A DNA stretch of 9,470 bases from Clostridiales bacterium (GTDB lineage: Bacteria; Bacillota; Clostridia; Oscillospirales; Acutalibacteraceae), in NCBI GenBank assembly GCA_019418545.1, contig DYBQ01000033.1, positions 12,552-22,021 of the forward strand, written 5' to 3'. Below, piece after piece: positions 5,477 to 9,470 of the stretch; within the stretch, counting starts at the first letter, position 1; each line of letters begins with the position of its first letter. The notes beneath the pieces are model-generated. The model searched no databases and was not told the origin of the DNA. It worked only from the letters and a program-made list of their open reading frames with translations. The position numbers and the translations under genes are program-made.

Positions 5477-8400
5477 GTGAAAAATGTATTGAAAAAGGCA
5501 GCATCTATTGTGCTTTCGGCGACTATTTTAACAGGCTCTATGCTGAACCTGGCGTCCCCTCGGATATATGCGCAGGAAACCGGCAGTGGAAGCGTTCAAA
5601 AGGAGTTTTTTGTAGCTGTAGACGGCAGCGACGAAAATGACGGCAGCCGGGATTTTCCGTTTGCTACAGTAGAAAAAGCCCGTCAGGAAGTAGACAAAAT
5701 CAATGATAACATGACCGGTGATATTATTGTCAATATCGGCGCCGGGGATTACTATTTGGAAAATACCATCCAGTTTGGTGAAAGCGATTCCGGTACCAAT
5801 GGCTATGAGGTGATTTATCGCAGCAGCGATGGTGTTGGAAAGGCCAATTTGATTGGCGGAGAGAAAATCAGCGGCTGGGTACCAGTTGATGAAACGGATG
5901 TCAGTGAATATGACTTGGATGAATCCCTGCTTGGGAAAGTGTATAAGGTACAGCTGGATTCAGAACAGTATGATTTCAACACCCTGTATGTAAACGATGA
6001 GCGGGCCGTTATGGCGCGTACCAGAAACCGGGATAACCACCCCAATTTTCCCATGGCAAAGGGCGAATATATGCGCTCTGCCGGCGGGCATAACAATGAT
6101 TTGAACATGATTTATAATGCTGGCGATATTGATGAAAAAGCAATTGCCGGTATGGTACATGCACAGCAGCGGGGTGAAGAAGAAATTGCCCAAGTGTTTG
6201 TATGGGATGGCGGAGATTGGGATTGGTTTACCAATACGGTTCCAATTGCAACCATTGATACAGAAAAGAACGAGTTCAAATTTCCTACACCTCCCGAGGA
6301 CTACCCGGAAAAATATCGCACCAAATATAATATTGGCTCTGGTGCCCGCTATTTTTTGCAGGGGAACTTGGCCTTTATGGACGTAGAAGGGGAATATCAC
6401 TACAATAAAACAACTGGAATCCTTTACTACTATCCCAAGGCTTCGGATGGCAAGATTGAAGACCAGACGATTATTGTCCCCACCATGCAGAAGGTATTGT
6501 ATTTTAAAGGCGCCGAAAAGGAAAATCTGGCAGATGAACCCGATGAAAACAAACAGGTCCACAATATCACCATTGATGGACTGGCGGTCAAGGATACGGA
6601 GTTTGCCGATTACTTTACCTATTCCTGGAATTTCGGTGATACAGATGCCGGGATTGGCTATTTCCCAAAGGCGGCAGAAGGCAGCACCAACCCCTCTTTC
6701 TGCGAATCTACCGACCGAGAGGAGTTCCGCGTGGGCTCTATTACTCTGACTGGAACCCATGATATTACTATTACCAACACCCGGGTAAAAAACTCCGGTC
6801 TGTATGGAATTATCTATGCTGGGGACAATCAGTATAGTACGCTTACCGACTCAGTCATTGAAAACACTGGCTATGGCGGACTGATTTTTGATGGCGGATA
6901 TCCGGCCATCGGAAAATATAACAACCACAACACAGTAGAAAATGTGTTGATTCATGAGGTAGGCGAACTGGTGGGACATGCTGTGGGAATGACCCTGATG
7001 AGCTCCGGCCAGAATACCTTTACCAACATGGAAATTTTTGATACCCCCAAGCGTGCCATCCTGGTAATTGGCGGTTTCCGTCGTGACCGCAATGGCGGCG
7101 ATAAAAATTATGATGAAATCAAAGACATGTATACGGTAGGCAACCACTTCCAGTATATCCATGTCCATGATGCCCAGCAGGATGCCGGTGAAGACAGCGC
7201 CGTATTCCTCAGCTGGCTGCTGGCTGGCAAGGATGTCAAGGCTCTGCATGGCTCCAGCGACCCAAATAATCTGACTACCAATCTGGAAGGAATTGATACC
7301 AGCATTGACCGGTACAACTATTTTGACCAGATGCTGATTACTGATGTAGGCGCCGACCCCTCTGTGATTGAAAAGTGTACAGTTGGTGGACTGGATACCG
7401 CTATGGGTGCTACCGGAAGTCAGTTCAGTAATATCCGGGCAGCCAATACCCAGCATCATTTGCTGGCAATCCGTGACAGAAGCCAGGGTGACGGCTATGG
7501 CGATGTATATGGTATTGAGAACTGCACCAACAATCTGTATACGGACGATTATCTCAAAACCTTTGATGACAGCAAGATGGAGTATGACAAAATCGGTCTG
7601 ACTGCATCCTTCCCCAATGAATACCGGGTGGAAAAGCGGGCCTATCCTGAGGCGCCGGATGATTTGTATTTCTATGATGACTTTGAAAGTTCCCGTCAGC
7701 TTGATTTGAGAAAGTGGACAGTGGAAAAAGGCGAATTGGAAATGCACATTGGTTATGGCTATATGTCTGAAGACCCGCAAGTGGGAAGACGTTCGCTGCC
7801 AATTAATGCCGACTTGAATCCCAATGGAATAGTTGTAAGCCGTACCTTTGATAATGACTTAAATAAAATTGTCGAAGTAAAGTATTTAGACAGACGGAAG
7901 GACTATGCCAATAATGATAGAGGAGACGCAGTGCCGACAGAAATCCTGCCCAATTCCTTCCTGCGTGTGGATGACGGCGAGAATGCGCTGGGTCTTGGCG
8001 CAGTTGGTTCGGTATCCAAGGATTACTATCAGATTAAAAAGGGCGACGAGCTGATTCAGACCAATGTCAAGCGGTATTTTGGCTGGCACACCTTTAAATT
8101 TGATTATAGTTCTGGTGTGGATGTAAAGCTGTATATTGATGACCAACTGGTAGCCACTTATGATGAATCCGATGGTGTTTCCACTTCCTTCAACTATATT
8201 GGCATGGGTGACTGGGAAGGAAAAGGCGGCAAAGCATTTTTTGACCAGCTGTATGTATATGGTGGAAAAGAAGCACCTCCGGTAGAGGACTTGCCTCTGC
8301 CGACACCTCCCGAAGCACCCGATGAGGATTTGTTCAGTGAGGATTTTGAATCTGAAACACCAACAGAATTTGCAACACAGAAGAATAATGCCCAAATGGA

Positions 8401-9470
8401 AGTAACCGCAGCACCCGATGATGAAAATAACAAGGTTCTGCATGTTACTACCTCTGATGATTTTGTATATTTTGCAGACGGTATGGACTGGTCTAATTAT
8501 ACCTTTACCTGCAAAATTTGGATTGACAACTGGAATGTGAGCGGTACCCCGCAGCCTTGGGACAACATGGCTCCTGTGTGGAATGCAGGCTCTACCGATG
8601 ACAAGGGAAATTATAACCGTTATTCTCTCAAATATCGCAGAGCCAGCGAAGATTTTGCCCTCTATCGCCGTCGTCCCGGCAGTGACTCTGATATGGTAAC
8701 AGCGGCAGCTCCTGCTGATTATAACGGAAAGTGGCATGACTATCAAATTTCTACGATTGATGGCTTGATTACCGCCTATGTAGATGGCGAAAAGATTTTT
8801 GAATATACGGATTCTTCCAATCCGAATGGAACCATTGGCTTTGATGGTATCAACGTAGAATACTATGTAGATGACATTCATGTGGTCAAGCAGAGAACGC
8901 CTGACCCCACTGCCAGCGTTGAGTCTGGAACGTATCCCTCTGCCATTGAAGTCCAGCTGATTCCTGCTGGAAGCAATCAGGATATTTTCTATACCCTGGA
9001 TGGCAGCGACCCCACTGACCCCGCTCACGGGCTGTATTATATTCCCGAGAGCACCATTACCATTGACAAAACTTGTACACTAAAATTTGCAGCTATCGCA
9101 GACGGCGCTCTGTACAGCAATGTGGTAGAAAAATCTTACATTATTGAAGAATTAGCAGAAGTTGACAAAACAGAACTTTTAGCCCTGTACGAAAAGTATG
9201 CGGGATATGAAAGCGGCACGTATACGGAAGAAAGCTGGAGCGTGTTTGAGGCCGCCAGAAGCAATGCCAAGGCAGTTTTGGACAACGAGAAAGCTACACA
9301 GGAAGAAGTAGACGCTGCAGCAAAGGCACTGGAAGAAGCTGCTGCGCAGCTGGAAGAATATGTGGCTCCCAATAAGACTCTGCTGCAAAAGACTTATGAC
9401 TATGCATTGACCCTTAGCACCGAAGGCGTAACAGACAGTGCAAAGGCATATTTTGAAAAGGTACTGGCCG
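5477..9470 (+). CDS. giant secreted right-handed beta-helix protein with LamG-like, chitobiase-C-like and FIVAR modules (3' end outside the window)
   Basis: The frame is open for 1331 codons from the GTG to the window edge. Residues 1-32 are a Sec signal peptide (KK, hydrophobic core, predicted cut after IYA). Residues about 44-75 (FFVAVDGSDENDGSRDFPFATVEKAR) are the typical opening of pectate-lyase-like beta-helix enzymes. GGEKISGWVPV and TLYVNDERAVMARTRN follow, as in GH141/GH120-like proteins. Parallel beta-helix turns are clearest from about 428 to 560 (HDITITNTRVKNSGLYGIIYAG and following); the helix ends near 695. Two concanavalin/LamG-like modules follow at about 728-925 and 950-1140, joined by a proline-rich linker. 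Next come a chitobiase/hexosaminidase C-terminal-like module (about 1143-1225, IFYTLDGSDPTDP) and a FIVAR module (about 1228-1295), with a second FIVAR apparently starting at 1298. It probably binds and cleaves a complex glycan at the cell surface. Substrate and catalytic residues cannot be assigned, and any cell-wall anchor lies off-window. Confidence 0.88.
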   Translation, partial: MKNVLKKAASIVLSATILTGSMLNLASPRIYAQETGSGSVQKEFFVAVDGSDENDGSRDFPFATVEKARQEVDKINDNMTGDIIVNIGAGDYYLENTIQFGESDSGTNGYEVIYRSSDGVGKANLIGGEKISGWVPVDETDVSEYDLDESLLGKVYKVQLDSEQYDFNTLYVNDERAVMARTRNRDNHPNFPMAKGEYMRSAGGHNNDLNMIYNAGDIDEKAIAGMVHAQQRGEEEIAQVFVWDGGDWDWFTNTVPIATIDTEKNEFKFPTPPEDYPEKYRTKYNIGSGARYFLQGNLAFMDVEGEYHYNKTTGILYYYPKASDGKIEDQTIIVPTMQKVLYFKGAEKENLADEPDENKQVHNITIDGLAVKDTEFADYFTYSWNFGDTDAGIGYFPKAAEGSTNPSFCESTDREEFRVGSITLTGTHDITITNTRVKNSGLYGIIYAGDNQYSTLTDSVIENTGYGGLIFDGGYPAIGKYNNHNTVENVLIHEVGELVGHAVGMTLMSSGQNTFTNMEIFDTPKRAILVIGGFRRDRNGGDKNYDEIKDMYTVGNHFQYIHVHDAQQDAGEDSAVFLSWLLAGKDVKALHGSSDPNNLTTNLEGIDTSIDRYNYFDQMLITDVGADPSVIEKCTVGGLDTAMGATGSQFSNIRAANTQHHLLAIRDRSQGDGYGDVYGIENCTNNLYTDDYLKTFDDSKMEYDKIGLTASFPNEYRVEKRAYPEAPDDLYFYDDFESSRQLDLRKWTVEKGELEMHIGYGYMSEDPQVGRRSLPINADLNPNGIVVSRTFDNDLNKIVEVKYLDRRKDYANNDRGDAVPTEILPNSFLRVDDGENALGLGAVGSVSKDYYQIKKGDELIQTNVKRYFGWHTFKFDYSSGVDVKLYIDDQLVATYDESDGVSTSFNYIGMGDWEGKGGKAFFDQLYVYGGKEAPPVEDLPLPTPPEAPDEDLFSEDFESETPTEFATQKNNAQMEVTAAPDDENNKVLHVTTSDDFVYFADGMDWSNYTFTCKIWIDNWNVSGTPQPWDNMAPVWNAGSTDDKGNYNRYSLKYRRASEDFALYRRRPGSDSDMVTAAAPADYNGKWHDYQISTIDGLITAYVDGEKIFEYTDSSNPNGTIGFDGINVEYYVDDIHVVKQRTPDPTASVESGTYPSAIEVQLIPAGSNQDIFYTLDGSDPTDPAHGLYYIPESTITIDKTCTLKFAAIADGALYSNVVEKSYIIEELAEVDKTELLALYEKYAGYESGTYTEESWSVFEAARSNAKAVLDNEKATQEEVDAAAKALEEAAAQLEEYVAPNKTLLQKTYDYALTLSTEGVTDSAKAYFEKVLA

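Noticed and set aside
5960..9028. Three long minus-strand ORFs (5960-6760, 6851-7780, 7886-9028) lying opposite the giant gene
   Set aside because: They have no ribosome sites or recognisable motifs, their products are odd in composition (rich in I, H, C and G), and they lie fully opposite a clear modular secreted protein. They are compositional shadows of its codon use.

Overview
The window looks like a chromosomal segment of a low-to-mid GC, gut-type member of the Bacillota (class Clostridia). The reasons are strong AGGAGG ribosome sites, the dnaE then pfkA gene order common in Clostridia, TTG and GTG starts, a small CXXC gene of the clostridial CD1871A type, and a giant secreted protein with chitobiase-type and FIVAR modules typical of gut Lachnospiraceae and Oscillospiraceae surface enzymes. 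The species cannot be fixed from the sequence.

Layout: (1) 1-900, the 3' end of dnaE (DNA polymerase III alpha). (2) 1112-2080, pfkA (ATP-type 6-phosphofructokinase), with its own near-consensus promoter, a hairpin in the 5' leader and a strong terminator. (3) 2263-3834, a tight three-gene redox operon: a TlpA/thioredoxin-like lipoprotein, a 48-residue one-helix protein ending in a CXXC motif, and a polytopic NapH-like protein with two 4Fe-4S clusters. The genes overlap by 4 and 14 nt, and a GC-rich terminator follows. (4) 3916-5121, on the minus strand, a polytopic GT-C-like (PMT/ArnT-type) putative glycosyltransferase, probably starting at a TTG behind a perfect AGGAGG. (5) About 5122-5476, a divergent control region with promoter candidates for both sides, two palindromes and a possible short upstream ORF. 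(6) 5477 to the right edge, a very large secreted modular protein that is still open at the window end: signal peptide, right-handed beta-helix, two concanavalin/LamG-like modules, a chitobiase C-terminal-like module and at least one FIVAR module.

How they may work together: dnaE and pfkA are housekeeping genes. The redox operon would plausibly carry electrons from the cytoplasm across the membrane to an extracytoplasmic thioredoxin-like protein, through iron-sulfur clusters and the CXXC peptide. This is inference from gene content and overlap. The beta-helix giant is probably a polysaccharide-active surface enzyme, and the divergent GT-C-like protein may modify envelope polymers; a functional link between those two is not shown. 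The most interesting items are the redox cassette with its tiny CXXC gene, and the architecture and leader region of the giant protein.
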